64,000 bases of DNA, taken from Alteromonas_E sp965248545 (lineage in GTDB: Bacteria > Pseudomonadota > Gammaproteobacteria > Enterobacterales > Alteromonadaceae). Made by a program: the position numbers and the translations under genes. The notes beneath the pieces were generated by a model. It saw only the letters and a list, made by a program, of their open reading frames with translations, was not told the DNA's origin and searched no databases. Shown piece after piece: positions 42,135-52,200 of this stretch; the stretch's first letter is position 1; the number at the start of each line of letters is the position of its first letter. The stretch is from assembly GCA_965248545.1 (NCBI GenBank), contig OZ252110.1, positions 1,116,001 through 1,180,000 of the forward strand, in the 5' to 3' direction.

Positions 42135-44579
42135 ATGTCTTGGCTGCGCAATAGCCTATCAACTTGTTTTTATTGGCCAGTAAAATGGCTAGTTCGTTCC
42201 AAAAGTGTTCCAGCGGATGTGGAAAGCGAATTGGGTGTAGATAGGAATAAGCCCATCGTATATTTGCTTCAAACCGACTCCGTAACCGATCAGCTCGCGC
42301 TGTCTTTCGTTTGCAAAAAGCTCGGCTTGCCAGAACCTGACGGTCATTTAGAGAATGACAATATACGATTGCCACGCTGTTTGTATCTGCGCCGCCCCCA
42401 GCCAGTATTCAAGCGTCCAGTAAAGCAAACCGACGCGATAGATGTTTTTACCAACATGTTTCACTTGCACCGCGTACACGAAGACCTCGACTTTCAAGTT
42501 TTGCCGGTATACATCACCTGGGGCAGAGCGCCAGGTAGAGGTGAAAGCGGCTGGGCAGATCTAATTGCAGATCGCGCATCCCCCAGTTGGTTACGTAAAT
42601 TCTTTATCGTGTTATTTCTGGGCAGAGATAACTTTGTTAATTTCTCGAGAGCCGTTTCGACCAGGGCGATGGTCACTCAGCACGGAAGCAACCACGATAT
42701 CGCTCAAAAGTTGGTGCGGGTCGCTAATACCCACTTTCACCGTAAACGCCAGTCCATGACAGGACCGACTCTACTTGAACGTTCCGAGCTAAATAATTCA
42801 GTTTTAGGCTCAGCAGCAGTAAAAGCCGCGATCAAAGATGAGTCGAAAAGTAAAAAACTCAGCCAAGAACAGGTTAAAGAGAAAGCACAGAAATACATTG
42901 AAGAAATTGCCGGCGATTACCGAGAAGGTTTAATCCGAATCGGCGACCGCGTGTTAACACGAATTTGGAACAAAATTTATAATGGTATTGAAGTAGGTCA
43001 CGCCAAACGGATACGCGAGCTCGCCCAAAATGGGCATGAGATTATATACGTGCCTTGCCATCGCAGTCATATGGATTATCTATTACTCACTTATGTTATT
43101 TATCATGAAGGCATGGTGACGCCGCATATCGCAGCAGGGATTAATCTCAACTTCTGGCCAGTCGGTAAAATATTCCGCCGCGCAGGTGCGTTCTTTTTAC
43201 GCAGAAGTTTTGCCGGTAATAAACTTTACACCGCGGTGTTCAGAGAATACCTAGAACTACTATTCAACAAGGGTTACTCAGTCAAATACTACCCTGAGGG
43301 TGGACGCAGTAGAACGGGACGATTAATCCCACCGAAGACCGGTATGCTTGCCATGACACTGCAAGCGATGCTGAAAGGCGTTAACCGTCCAGTAAGTATC
43401 GTGCCCGTTTATATTGGCTATGAGCACGTCATGGAAGTGAAAAGCTACCAGAAGGAGTTAACCGGTGCCAACAAAAAGAAAGAATCACCGATGCAGATCC
43501 TCTCAGCGATTAAAAAGCTGAAAAACTACGGGCATGGGTATGTAAACTTTGGCGAGCCATTACAACTGAACCAATTTCTCGATGAGTACTCTCCCGAATG
43601 GCGCGAAAGCCAATCGGACAGCCTTGATAAAAAGCCTAGCTGGTTAACACCTACGGTTAATGAATTAGCCAATCGCGTCATGTTGCGAATAAACAAAGCC
43701 GCAGCCATCAATGGCATGGCGCTCGCAAGCTTGTGTTTGCTTTCCTCTAAAACCAAGACGATGACACGGGCTGAGCTAGAACGCGCAATGAAGGATTACC
43801 TCGATTTATTGCAAAATACGCCATTCAGTGAAGACGCTACGCTTGCGAATAAATCGGCGCCAGAATTACTCGAAGAGACGCTTAAACTGAAGCGCCTATC
43901 AGTGTCTGACGACAGCTATGGAAGTTTAGTCTCCATACCCGAGAAAAGCGCGGTTACCTTTACCTACTATCGCAACAACATTCTCCATTTATACGCGCTA
44001 CCGGGCATGATCATGACAATCGTGTTCGCCAACAATGGGATGGAAAAAGCGAAACTACTTAAACTTATGGTTGCGCTGTATCCACTGCTGCAAAAAGAGC
44101 TCTTTATCTACATGGATCAAGAGTCTGCACATGACTACTGTGAACGCCTCGTCATGCAGTTAAAGGAACAAGGTCTGCTAGAGCAACGCGGGCGGAAATT
44201 AATGGCGCCTCAGCGCGACTCCGAACAATTTCACTCCGCCTGGCTACTTAGCCGAGCGATGCAAGAAACGGTTCAACGTTATGCGGTCGTGCTTCGGGTA
44301 CTTGAGATTTCACAAACCATCAGTCGTGGACAACTAGAAAAAACGTCGCGCAAGATTGCCGAAAGATTGTCCTCGTTGTATGGCATGAGCTCACCAGAAT
44401 TCTATGACAAGAATGTCTTTAGTTGTCTGGTTACTGCGCTTCGAGAACAAGAACTGGTGGTATCGACTGAAGACGGCACCTTGAAACACTCTGACAACAG
44501 TCGCGCCTTGCAGGCAGACATCAATCAACTCGTCTGGCCTGAGATAAGCCAACACTTGCTGCAATTAGAGTCGGTATAG
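42135..44579 (+). CDS. plsB: Glycerol-3-phosphate acyltransferase PlsB
   Basis: 814 residues from the ATG at 42135, similar to E. coli PlsB; a TTG at 42120 is in frame but less likely. The acyltransferase boxes are present: HRSHMDYLLLTYV (HxxxxD, about residue 310), FRRAGAFFLRRSF, KYYPEGGRSRTGRL and SIVPVYIGYE. It is a peripheral inner-membrane enzyme making lysophosphatidic acid from glycerol-3-phosphate and acyl-ACP or acyl-CoA, the first step of phospholipid synthesis. It is monocistronic, with a terminator directly downstream. Confidence 0.97.
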   Translation: MSWLRNSLSTCFYWPVKWLVRSKSVPADVESELGVDRNKPIVYLLQTDSVTDQLALSFVCKKLGLPEPDGHLENDNIRLPRCLYLRRPQPVFKRPVKQTDAIDVFTNMFHLHRVHEDLDFQVLPVYITWGRAPGRGESGWADLIADRASPSWLRKFFIVLFLGRDNFVNFSRAVSTRAMVTQHGSNHDIAQKLVRVANTHFHRKRQSMTGPTLLERSELNNSVLGSAAVKAAIKDESKSKKLSQEQVKEKAQKYIEEIAGDYREGLIRIGDRVLTRIWNKIYNGIEVGHAKRIRELAQNGHEIIYVPCHRSHMDYLLLTYVIYHEGMVTPHIAAGINLNFWPVGKIFRRAGAFFLRRSFAGNKLYTAVFREYLELLFNKGYSVKYYPEGGRSRTGRLIPPKTGMLAMTLQAMLKGVNRPVSIVPVYIGYEHVMEVKSYQKELTGANKKKESPMQILSAIKKLKNYGHGYVNFGEPLQLNQFLDEYSPEWRESQSDSLDKKPSWLTPTVNELANRVMLRINKAAAINGMALASLCLLSSKTKTMTRAELERAMKDYLDLLQNTPFSEDATLANKSAPELLEETLKLKRLSVSDDSYGSLVSIPEKSAVTFTYYRNNILHLYALPGMIMTIVFANNGMEKAKLLKLMVALYPLLQKELFIYMDQESAHDYCERLVMQLKEQGLLEQRGRKLMAPQRDSEQFHSAWLLSRAMQETVQRYAVVLRVLEISQTISRGQLEKTSRKIAERLSSLYGMSSPEFYDKNVFSCLVTALREQELVVSTEDGTLKHSDNSRALQADINQLVWPEISQHLLQLESV

Positions 44580-44590
44580 ATACGCAAAAG

Positions 44591-44615
44591 AGCGCCGAAT
44601 GAGGCGCTTTTTTTT
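44591..44615. terminator. Terminator between plsB and ilvA
   Basis: AGCGCC (44591-44596), a six-base loop and GGCGCT, then a run of eight T on the plus strand. A-rich sequence on the left side lets it serve the converging ilvEDA operon as well. Confidence 0.9.
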
Positions 44616-44624
44616 GCTCTCACG

Positions 44625-46157
44625 CTAATGAGCTAAAAAGAACTGGTACGCGGGATTACTGCTTTGCTCTTCAAAGACATAACCCAATGCCTCCAAATGC
44701 TGATCGAAATCAGTTCGGCTTTCAGGCGGAATATCGAATCCACACATAACCAGTCCATCCGCAGCACCGTGATTACGATAGTGAAACAAAGTGATATTCC
44801 ATTTTTCACCTAGGGTATTCAGGAATTTCAACAAAGCACCGGGGTATTCCGGGAATGTAAAGGTAAATACGTGTTCATTTAACGCCTGAGTAGGCTTGCC
44901 ACCAACCATATGTCGCACATGCAACTTGGCCAGTTCGTTATCAGACAAATCGAAACACTGGTAATCATGTGACTGCAACTGTGATAACAACTGCTCGAAT
45001 TCCTCACGACCACGTTTTAGCTTGATCCCAACAAACACATGCGCTTCATTTTCGCTAGAAAATCGATAATTGAATTCGGTAATCGAACGATTTCCTAAGG
45101 TTTCGCAAAATAGCTTAAACGCGCCAGCTCTCTCGGGCAGGCGTACGGCAAATACGGCTTCCTTCTGTTCCCCCAGTTCACAGCGTTCAGACACATACCG
45201 AAGTGTATGAAAGTTGGTATTTGAGCCACACAGTATCGCGCCTAGGACTTCACCTTCGATCTTGTGTTGACTGACATACTTACGTACCGCAGCGATCGAC
45301 AACGCCCCTGCTGGTTCGGCAATGACTCGTGTATCATCAAAAATGTCTTTAATGGCGGCGCAAATCTCATCATTGCTCACCGTAATAACATCGTCTAATA
45401 GTGCGTTGCACAAACGAAACGTCTCGTCGCCCATCACCTTAACAGCGACGCCATCCGCGAATATCCCTACCGACGCTAACTCAACCGGTTTACCAGCCGC
45501 TTTCGCCGCCACAAAACAGGCACTCTCTTCAGCTTCGACGCCAATCAACTGAATGTCGGGGCGAAGTTGCTTGAGAAAAACAGCAATGCCTGCGGCTAAA
45601 CCACCACCGCCAATCGCAATAAAAAGACGTTGAATATTCGGGTTTTGTTCTAATAATTCACGCGCAATAGTGCCCTGTCCGGCAATAACATCGGGTTGGT
45701 CAAATGGCGGAATAAAGGTCAAACCTTGATGAGCACTCAAGTCCTTCGCGTATTGATTTGCTTGGTCAAAGCTCATGCCATGCAATACGACATTCACAAA
45801 ATCACCACCAAAACGCTTCACCGCATCAATTTTGATATCTGGCGTCGTCTCTGGCATCACAATGGTTGCATGAACACTGCGGCGATTCGCCGAAAAAGCA
45901 ACGCCTTGAGCATGATTACCTGCAGATGCCGTCACGACGCCGGCATTCAGTTGTTCTTCACTCAACTGTGCAATGCGATTGTATGCGCCGCGCAATTTGA
46001 ACGACTTGACCGGTTGCTGATCTTCGCGCTTCAACCATACATGATTACCCAACTCTTCAGACAGGCGGCTCATGTAGTTTAAATCACTATTTACCGCAAC
46101 GTCATAGACCGGCGCGAGTAATATCTTTTTTAGATAATCTTGGTTGCTAACACTCAT
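44625..46157 (-). CDS. ilvA: Biosynthetic threonine ammonia-lyase IlvA
   Basis: 510 residues: a PLP domain with the lysine in QPVKSFKLRGAYNRIAQL (about residue 55), glycine loops TASAGNHAQGVA and IGGGGLAAGIAVFL, then two C-terminal ACT-like regulatory domains (about 330-505), which bind isoleucine and valine in the family. It deaminates threonine to 2-oxobutanoate for isoleucine synthesis. The start overlaps the ilvD stop by four bases (ATGA), and it ends the ilvEDA operon. Confidence 0.97.
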   Translation of the reverse strand: MSVSNQDYLKKILLAPVYDVAVNSDLNYMSRLSEELGNHVWLKREDQQPVKSFKLRGAYNRIAQLSEEQLNAGVVTASAGNHAQGVAFSANRRSVHATIVMPETTPDIKIDAVKRFGGDFVNVVLHGMSFDQANQYAKDLSAHQGLTFIPPFDQPDVIAGQGTIARELLEQNPNIQRLFIAIGGGGLAAGIAVFLKQLRPDIQLIGVEAEESACFVAAKAAGKPVELASVGIFADGVAVKVMGDETFRLCNALLDDVITVSNDEICAAIKDIFDDTRVIAEPAGALSIAAVRKYVSQHKIEGEVLGAILCGSNTNFHTLRYVSERCELGEQKEAVFAVRLPERAGAFKLFCETLGNRSITEFNYRFSSENEAHVFVGIKLKRGREEFEQLLSQLQSHDYQCFDLSDNELAKLHVRHMVGGKPTQALNEHVFTFTFPEYPGALLKFLNTLGEKWNITLFHYRNHGAADGLVMCGFDIPPESRTDFDQHLEALGYVFEEQSSNPAYQFFLAH

Positions 46158-48013
46158 GGTTTTAGCAGCTCGTCCAACTTTTTAGCATCGCGCACGGCGC
46201 CCTTGTCTGCACTTGTCGCAAGCAGCGCAAAATTTTTCAGCGACACGGTTAATGGACGTTCGCGCTCGACGGGTTGCCAGGGATTTTCGCGCGCATCCAT
46301 CGCTGCTTTACGCTGCGCTAGCTCTGCTTCGCTTAACATCACATTGATACTGCGATTTGGGATATCGATTTCAATTGTATCCCCATCTTCGACTAATGCT
46401 AAACCGCCGCCGCTGGCTGCTTCAGGCGAACAGTGACCAATCGAAAGCCCTGACGTGCCGCCAGAGAAACGACCATCGGTGACAAGTGCACACTGTTTAC
46501 CAAGCCCCTTTGATTTCAAATAGGATGTCGGATACAACATTTCTTGCATCCCTGGGCCACCTTTGGGACCTTCATACCGAATAATCACTACATCGCCCGC
46601 TTTGACTTGGTCGCCCAAAATCCCTGCTACGGCATCATCCTGACTCTCATAGACTTTTGCAGTGCCGGTAAACGTCCATATCTCCTCATCCACGCCAGCC
46701 GTTTTGACAATACAACCATCTTCTGCAAGGTTTCCGTATAACACCGCCAGGCCGCCTTCCTCACTGTAAGCATTCTCGCGATTTCGAATACAGCCTGCTT
46801 CCCGGTCTTTATCCGCGGTGGGATACCGACAATCCTGACTGAACGCCTTCGTCGTTCGGATACCCGCCGGTCCTGCGCGATAGAACTGCTCCGCTAGCGG
46901 GTTTTCACCTTTGGTTATTGACCAATCGTTGATCACCTCAGCAATCGGTTTCCCCAGCACGTGACTCGCATTGGCGTGCAATAGATCAGCATCCAACAAC
47001 TGCTCTAAGATCCCCATAACCCCGCCAGCGCGATGCACATCTTCCATGTGATACTGCGGTGTTGCTGGCGCTACTTTGCACAAGTGGGGGACTTTGCGCG
47101 ACAAACGGTCAATGTCCTGCATATAAAATGGAATTTCGCCTTCAATGGCTGCAGCGAGCAAATGCAGAATGGTATTCGTTGAGCCACCCATGGCGATATC
47201 AAGGCTCATGGCATTTTCAAAAGCGTCAAAATTGGCGATATTACGCGGCAATGCGGTTTCATCTTCGTCTTGGTACCACCGACGGCAAAGGTCGACGATT
47301 ACACGCCCAGCCTGTTTAAACAATTGCTCGCGGTCAGCATGAGTTGCCAGTGTTGAGCCATTTCCTGGCAATGACAGCCCCAGGGCTTCAGTTAGACAGT
47401 TCATTGAGTTGGCAGTGAACATTCCTGAGCAAGAGCCACAGGTAGGACACGCTGACTTCTCAATATCGTCGCTGTCTGCATCGCTCACTTTATCGTCAGC
47501 TGCGGCGACCATCGCGTCAACCAAATCGAGTTTGATGATTTGGTCTGACAGTTTCGTCTTGCCGGCCTCCATTGGGCCACCGGAGACGAATACGACCGGT
47601 ATATTCAGCCGCATTGCAGCCATCAACATCCCCGGTGTGATCTTGTCGCAGTTGGATATACACACTAGCGCGTCAGCGCAATGTGCATTGGCCATATATT
47701 CGACAGCATCGGCAATAATTTCGCGCGAGGGTAGGCTGTAGAGCATACCGCTGTGGCCCATCGCGATACCGTCATCCACTGCAATGGTATTGAACTCTTT
47801 GGCGACACCGCCTGCAGCTTCGATCTCTCTGGCGACCAGTTGCCCCATATCCTTGAGGTGCACATGTCCTGGTACAAACTGAGTGAAAGAGTTGGCGACC
47901 GCAATAATCGGTTTGCCAAAATCGTTGTCTTTCATTCCAGTGGCACGCCAAAGTGCACGCGCGCCTGCCATGTTGCGACCTTGTGTAGTGGTCGCCGATC
48001 GAAGCTTAGGCAT
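46154..48013 (-). CDS. ilvD: Dihydroxy-acid dehydratase IlvD
   Basis: 619 residues. Iron-sulfur cluster cysteines are visible in CISNCDKITPGMLMA and CGSCSGMFTANSMNCL, and the conserved end GRFSGGTSGLSIGHCSPEA is intact. It dehydrates the 2,3-dihydroxy acids to the 2-keto precursors of valine and isoleucine. GGAGGGC precedes the ATG. It lies 13 bases after ilvE. Confidence 0.98.
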   Translation of the reverse strand: MPKLRSATTTQGRNMAGARALWRATGMKDNDFGKPIIAVANSFTQFVPGHVHLKDMGQLVAREIEAAGGVAKEFNTIAVDDGIAMGHSGMLYSLPSREIIADAVEYMANAHCADALVCISNCDKITPGMLMAAMRLNIPVVFVSGGPMEAGKTKLSDQIIKLDLVDAMVAAADDKVSDADSDDIEKSACPTCGSCSGMFTANSMNCLTEALGLSLPGNGSTLATHADREQLFKQAGRVIVDLCRRWYQDEDETALPRNIANFDAFENAMSLDIAMGGSTNTILHLLAAAIEGEIPFYMQDIDRLSRKVPHLCKVAPATPQYHMEDVHRAGGVMGILEQLLDADLLHANASHVLGKPIAEVINDWSITKGENPLAEQFYRAGPAGIRTTKAFSQDCRYPTADKDREAGCIRNRENAYSEEGGLAVLYGNLAEDGCIVKTAGVDEEIWTFTGTAKVYESQDDAVAGILGDQVKAGDVVIIRYEGPKGGPGMQEMLYPTSYLKSKGLGKQCALVTDGRFSGGTSGLSIGHCSPEAASGGGLALVEDGDTIEIDIPNRSINVMLSEAELAQRKAAMDARENPWQPVERERPLTVSLKNFALLATSADKGAVRDAKKLDELLKP

Positions 48014-48026
48014 AATGCCCTCCTAA

Positions 48027-48959
48027 TTACTCATATACAGGGGTCAACCAGTTCCACTGGTCTTCGGTTTCCCCGTTAAACAATCCAAAGAATGCTTGTT
48101 GAACTTTTTCAGTGATAGGACCGCGCCCACCATTACCAACTGGAATACCATCAACACTGCGTACCGGGGTTACTTCTGCTGCAGTACCGCACATTAGTAT
48201 TTCTTCGGCTAGATACATGGCCTCTCGTGGAATGTTCTCTTCGCGAACTGTGTATCCCATCTCTTGCAATAGCGTCATTACCGTATCACGCGTGATTCCC
48301 GGCAGAATCGCAGCTGTTTTAGGTGTTGTTGAAACGACACCGTTACGGATCACAAAGATATTCTCACCAGCGCCTTCACTGATATAACCATTGCGATCAA
48401 GAGCGATACCTTCACCGTAGCCATGGCGTCGAGCTTCCATCGAAATCAACTGAGAAGACAGATAGTTACCACCCGCCTTTGCGCCGGTCGGCATGGTGTT
48501 AGCGGCCAAACGATTCCAGCTTGAAATACCTGCATCTACACCATTTTTAAGCGCTTCTTCACCTAAATAAGCACCCCATTCAAATGCTGCAATAGCGATT
48601 TCAGTTTCTTGACCGAATGGGACTTGCAGACCCATACCAATATCGCCGTAGTACGCGATCGGACGGATATAAGCGGATTTCAATTCATTTTTGCGGATGA
48701 TGTCGATAGTCGCCTGATTCACTTGGTCAAGTGTATAAGGGATCGTCATGCGGTAGATTTTGGCAGAATCGAATAAACGGCGGTTATGTTCCTGGAGACG
48801 GAACACACATGTGCCCTTATCCGGCGTGTTATACGCACGGATACCTTCAAACACTGACGAGCCATAATGAATCGCATGTGTCATTACATGCACAGTGGCA
48901 TTTTGCCAAGGCATAATCTCGCCGTTAAACCAAATAAATTCTGCAGGTTGCTTTGCCAT
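48027..48959 (-). CDS. ilvE: Branched-chain amino-acid transaminase IlvE
   Basis: 310 residues, a fold-type IV PLP aminotransferase with HYGSSVFEGIRAY, the Lys region NTMPTGAKAGGNYLSSQ and YISEGAGENIFVIRNG. It carries out the final transamination giving valine, leucine and isoleucine. It is the first gene of ilvEDA; ilvGM, normally ahead of it in enterics, is missing. Its ribosome-binding site (AAGGAA) abuts a 6-bp hairpin (48969-48984), which might influence translation. Confidence 0.97.
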   Translation of the reverse strand: MAKQPAEFIWFNGEIMPWQNATVHVMTHAIHYGSSVFEGIRAYNTPDKGTCVFRLQEHNRRLFDSAKIYRMTIPYTLDQVNQATIDIIRKNELKSAYIRPIAYYGDIGMGLQVPFGQETEIAIAAFEWGAYLGEEALKNGVDAGISSWNRLAANTMPTGAKAGGNYLSSQLISMEARRHGYGEGIALDRNGYISEGAGENIFVIRNGVVSTTPKTAAILPGITRDTVMTLLQEMGYTVREENIPREAMYLAEEILMCGTAAEVTPVRSVDGIPVGNGGRGPITEKVQQAFFGLFNGETEDQWNWLTPVYE

Positions 48960-48968
48960 AGTAATTCC

Positions 48969-49029
48969 TTAACGAAGACGTTAAACGTAGGGTAAATTTT
49001 TGTGCCCAGATGATACATGCATCTAGGGC
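48969..49029 (-). promoter_or_regulatory. Two hairpins in the ilvE leader
   Basis: On the minus strand, TTAACG-TCTT-CGTTAA (48969-48984) ends exactly where the ilvE Shine-Dalgarno sequence begins. A second stem pairs GCCC-AGATG with CATCT-GGGC (49004-49029), with one bulged base. Neither is followed by a U run, and I see no branched-chain-rich leader peptide, so classic attenuation is not supported. Confidence 0.45.
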
Positions 49030-49083
49030 TCACCCCAACGTAAACCACGCGGAAATTACCTGAACAGACCAGACCAGGTGTAA

Positions 49084-49099
49084 ACTTGTCTCGACAAGT
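49084..49099. promoter_or_regulatory. Palindrome upstream of ilvE, HutC-operator-like half-sites
   Basis: ACTTGTCTCGACAAGT, perfect 7-base arms around TC. Its outer hexamers ACTTGT and ACAAGT and their spacing are identical to those of the hut operator at 2721-2736; only the four central bases differ. It lies about 125 bases upstream of ilvE. Confidence 0.55.
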
Positions 49100-49130
49100 C
49101 ACACGGAAGCGTTAAATTGAAAGGAGCGCC

Positions 49131-49205
49131 ATGGCAAGCGCGTTATTTACTATGAACGCTGAGAAGAAAAAAAACAAGTCCTATGTTTGGCGCATAATCT
49201 GCTAA
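49131..49205 (+). CDS. Candidate 24-residue small ORF before the Reg_prop-GGDEF-EAL gene
   Basis: ATG at 49131 follows AAGGAG at 49121-49126. The frame reads MASALFTMNAEKKKNKSYVW and ends RIIC. It stops 48 bases before the TTG start of the large sensor gene. The small size prevents any functional call; it could be a leader peptide or a chance frame with a good ribosome-binding site. Confidence 0.35.
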   Translation: MASALFTMNAEKKKNKSYVWRIIC

Positions 49206-49253
49206 TCTTTACCGTAATTAACTGACTGCTTTTTCCGCATAGTTGGAGATACG

Positions 49254-52200
49254 TTGTACTTTCCTGCCAAACTCAGGACTCAATTGACTTTTCTTATCTC
49301 GATTGCACGGACGCTAATCACTTTAACATCAGTGACAATGCTGCTGGTAACCAGTGTGCTCTTCACCGCTAAGGCTGGGGATTCTGCTGCGCAGCGGCCG
49401 CAAATAGAACAACCTCGGTTCTTTGCTTTGTCAACCCAAAATGGACTCGCTCAAGACTCAGTCAACGACATGCTGATTGATCAACGAGGTTTTTTGTATA
49501 TCGGTACCGAATATGGGTTGGAACGCTGGGATGGACATGCATTGATGCCAATTACTGGCCGCGATGACAAGCTGAAAGATGTTGCTATTCAACGATTATT
49601 CCAAGACAGCAATGGGTTTATCTGGATTAGTACCTATACTCTAGGCGTTTTTCGTTTAAATCCAGACACACAAGAAATTACCCTCGTCGCACGAGTACCC
49701 TACCCAAATGATGAAGACTATTTTCAAACCGCAAATGATTACGAAGAAATGCCTTCTGGAAACATATTAATGGCAATGGATCATCAAGTTGTCGAGTATT
49801 CTCCAGATGCCGAAACGCCTGTCACGCGCTTCACCCTAGCTGAAAAGTTACGCGAGCAAGAGCATGTAATTCGCTGGCTGCAACCCCTCGGTGAGTCCTT
49901 CCTAATTGCTACCAGCCACGGCCTCTATTCACTGCAAAATGATGGTTCAAGCCGACGAATTGAGTTCCTGCCGATTGAATTACGTGACGATGAGGATTCA
50001 ATCAATACCAAACATTTGTTCATTGACGCTCAAGAGCGGCTTTGGATTTCTACTGTTAGAGGCCTATTTTTATCATCTGTAAAGGATGTTTTGGCTTTGT
50101 TAGATTCAGCTCGGGCGGAACTTGAGGCACAAATCGTAGTTAAAACGCGCAATGTATGGCGTGTGATTCAGGGTAACGATGGCAAAATCTGGTTAGGTAC
50201 AGATGTCGGACTCTTTTTATATGATGAATCCGACATAGCACCATTGCAATTTATCTTACAGCCCATGAAAGGCATGGACGTTTTATCCAGTAAAGACATC
50301 TTTGATATCGAAATTGATCGCTTTGGAAACCTATGGATGGCGACAGCGTATGGTGGAGCACTTTATTGGACACCAGAGGCCCGGCTGTTTGATGCAACCC
50401 GAATCACCACCTCGAACCAGTTGGACCCACCGTTAACCGACAACACGATTTGGACAATAACACCGGATGACAATAATGTACTTTGGGTCGGTTCTGAAAA
50501 TGGTCTAACGCGTTTGGATCTTACTTCAGATAGTTCTGAACTGTACTTAAAGCAGGAAAACTACATCCCCTACAGTGACTCTTATATTGATCGAATTTTT
50601 AACGTAGATGCACAGTGGTTGTATTATCAATCTGGTACTGGATTGTGGCGATTTAACAAAATCACCAAGAAATCTGAACGACTACCGTCGTTAAACCCTG
50701 ATGACCAAGATGTATTGGACGGATTCTTATACGGCGCTGCGCTCGACCAACGCAATAGGATTTGGTTTGGCGCTGAATCTGACTACTACATTTACGACAT
50801 CGAATCGCAAACATTAATCAAAACAGAGCTCAGTGACGACATTGTGGTCGCAACTTTTTTTGCCTTTCTCGGTCCAGAAGTTCGCTACGAAAACCATATG
50901 TGGATGTCATCTATTGGTGCTTTGCATTTGGTTTCCACCGAAGACTTAAGCTATCGCTTAATCCACAAATTGCCCGATGATGCGATCAAGCGTGAAATCT
51001 ATCCGAGTAGCGTGGTTATCGATCGTCAAAACGTATTGTGGATTGGTTATCCCGGTCACGGACTGTATGGCTTAGACGCTGATACTTTTAAGCAAAAATA
51101 CTTCTTCAACGAAGACAATAAACTTGTGTCAGATCTCGTCTATTCACTGAGTTTGGACCAAGACGATAACTTGTGGTTTAGCAGCCATTCGGGTTTACAC
51201 AAACTTTCAACTTCGCGTGTTGATATTACTAACTTTCGCTATGGACAAGCACTAGACGTCGCTGAATTTAATGATGGTGCGGTAGCGATGAGTGAGGATG
51301 GCAGACTCTACTTTGGCACACCAAACGGCTTGGTTAGCTTTTCACCATCAGCGTTAAACCGTCGACATGATGCAGAATCAATGCGACTTGAGATTGCTAA
51401 AACTGCGATTTCAGAAGTGACCATTGCTAATCGCGATTTAGCCCTCCCATTAAGCGACATTGACGGTACCCGGCTTGAACTTAATCACGATGATTATGGC
51501 CTCAACGTGCGCTTTTCCAATCTGGCATTTAATCAAACGGGGATTGCTCGTTATCGTTATGTATTGGCTAGAAACGAACGCACAATTAGTGAATCACAAA
51601 CGACCCAACCCTTCGTTAACTTAGCCAAACTAGAACCAGGTGATTATACCTTTTCAGTTTATCCCGATGTTGAGGGAGGCGAAAGTCAGCGAGCCACTCT
51701 ATCCATCACGGTGAACCAACCCCCTTGGAATACCACGGCGGCGAGAATCGCTTACGCACTGGTTTTGGTTTCAATTATCGCCGTAATTTATATCATCCGA
51801 CGCGCCCAACAAATGAAGCTGCAACGCGCTTACAATCAAGTCCGTTTGTTTGGAGATGCGTTTGAGCAAACGCGCGATTGGGTCATGATTTTTGATAGTA
51901 CACAACGCCCGCTGGCGATCAACACCGCATTCGAACAAGCGTTTGGGCTAAGCGAACAAGGGGTCCTCAACGCACAATTCATTAAACTGGAACTTGAGTT
52001 CCCAGAATTGCTCGACTATCTCAAAAATGCTTTTACCAAGTTGGCTGACGAGAGCCACTGGCGTGCAGAGCGCCAGTTAACCCTTGCTGACGGCTTACAA
52101 CATGATGTGATGATTGACATATCGGCCATGGTAAACGAAAACCCCCCTCATCAAGTCGACCACTATTTGGTTGTGTTTTCCGATGTTTCCGAACAAAAAC

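Noticed and set aside
48960..49130. Classical leader-peptide attenuator for ilvEDA
   Set aside because: I found hairpins but no U run after them and no peptide rich in Ile, Val or Leu.
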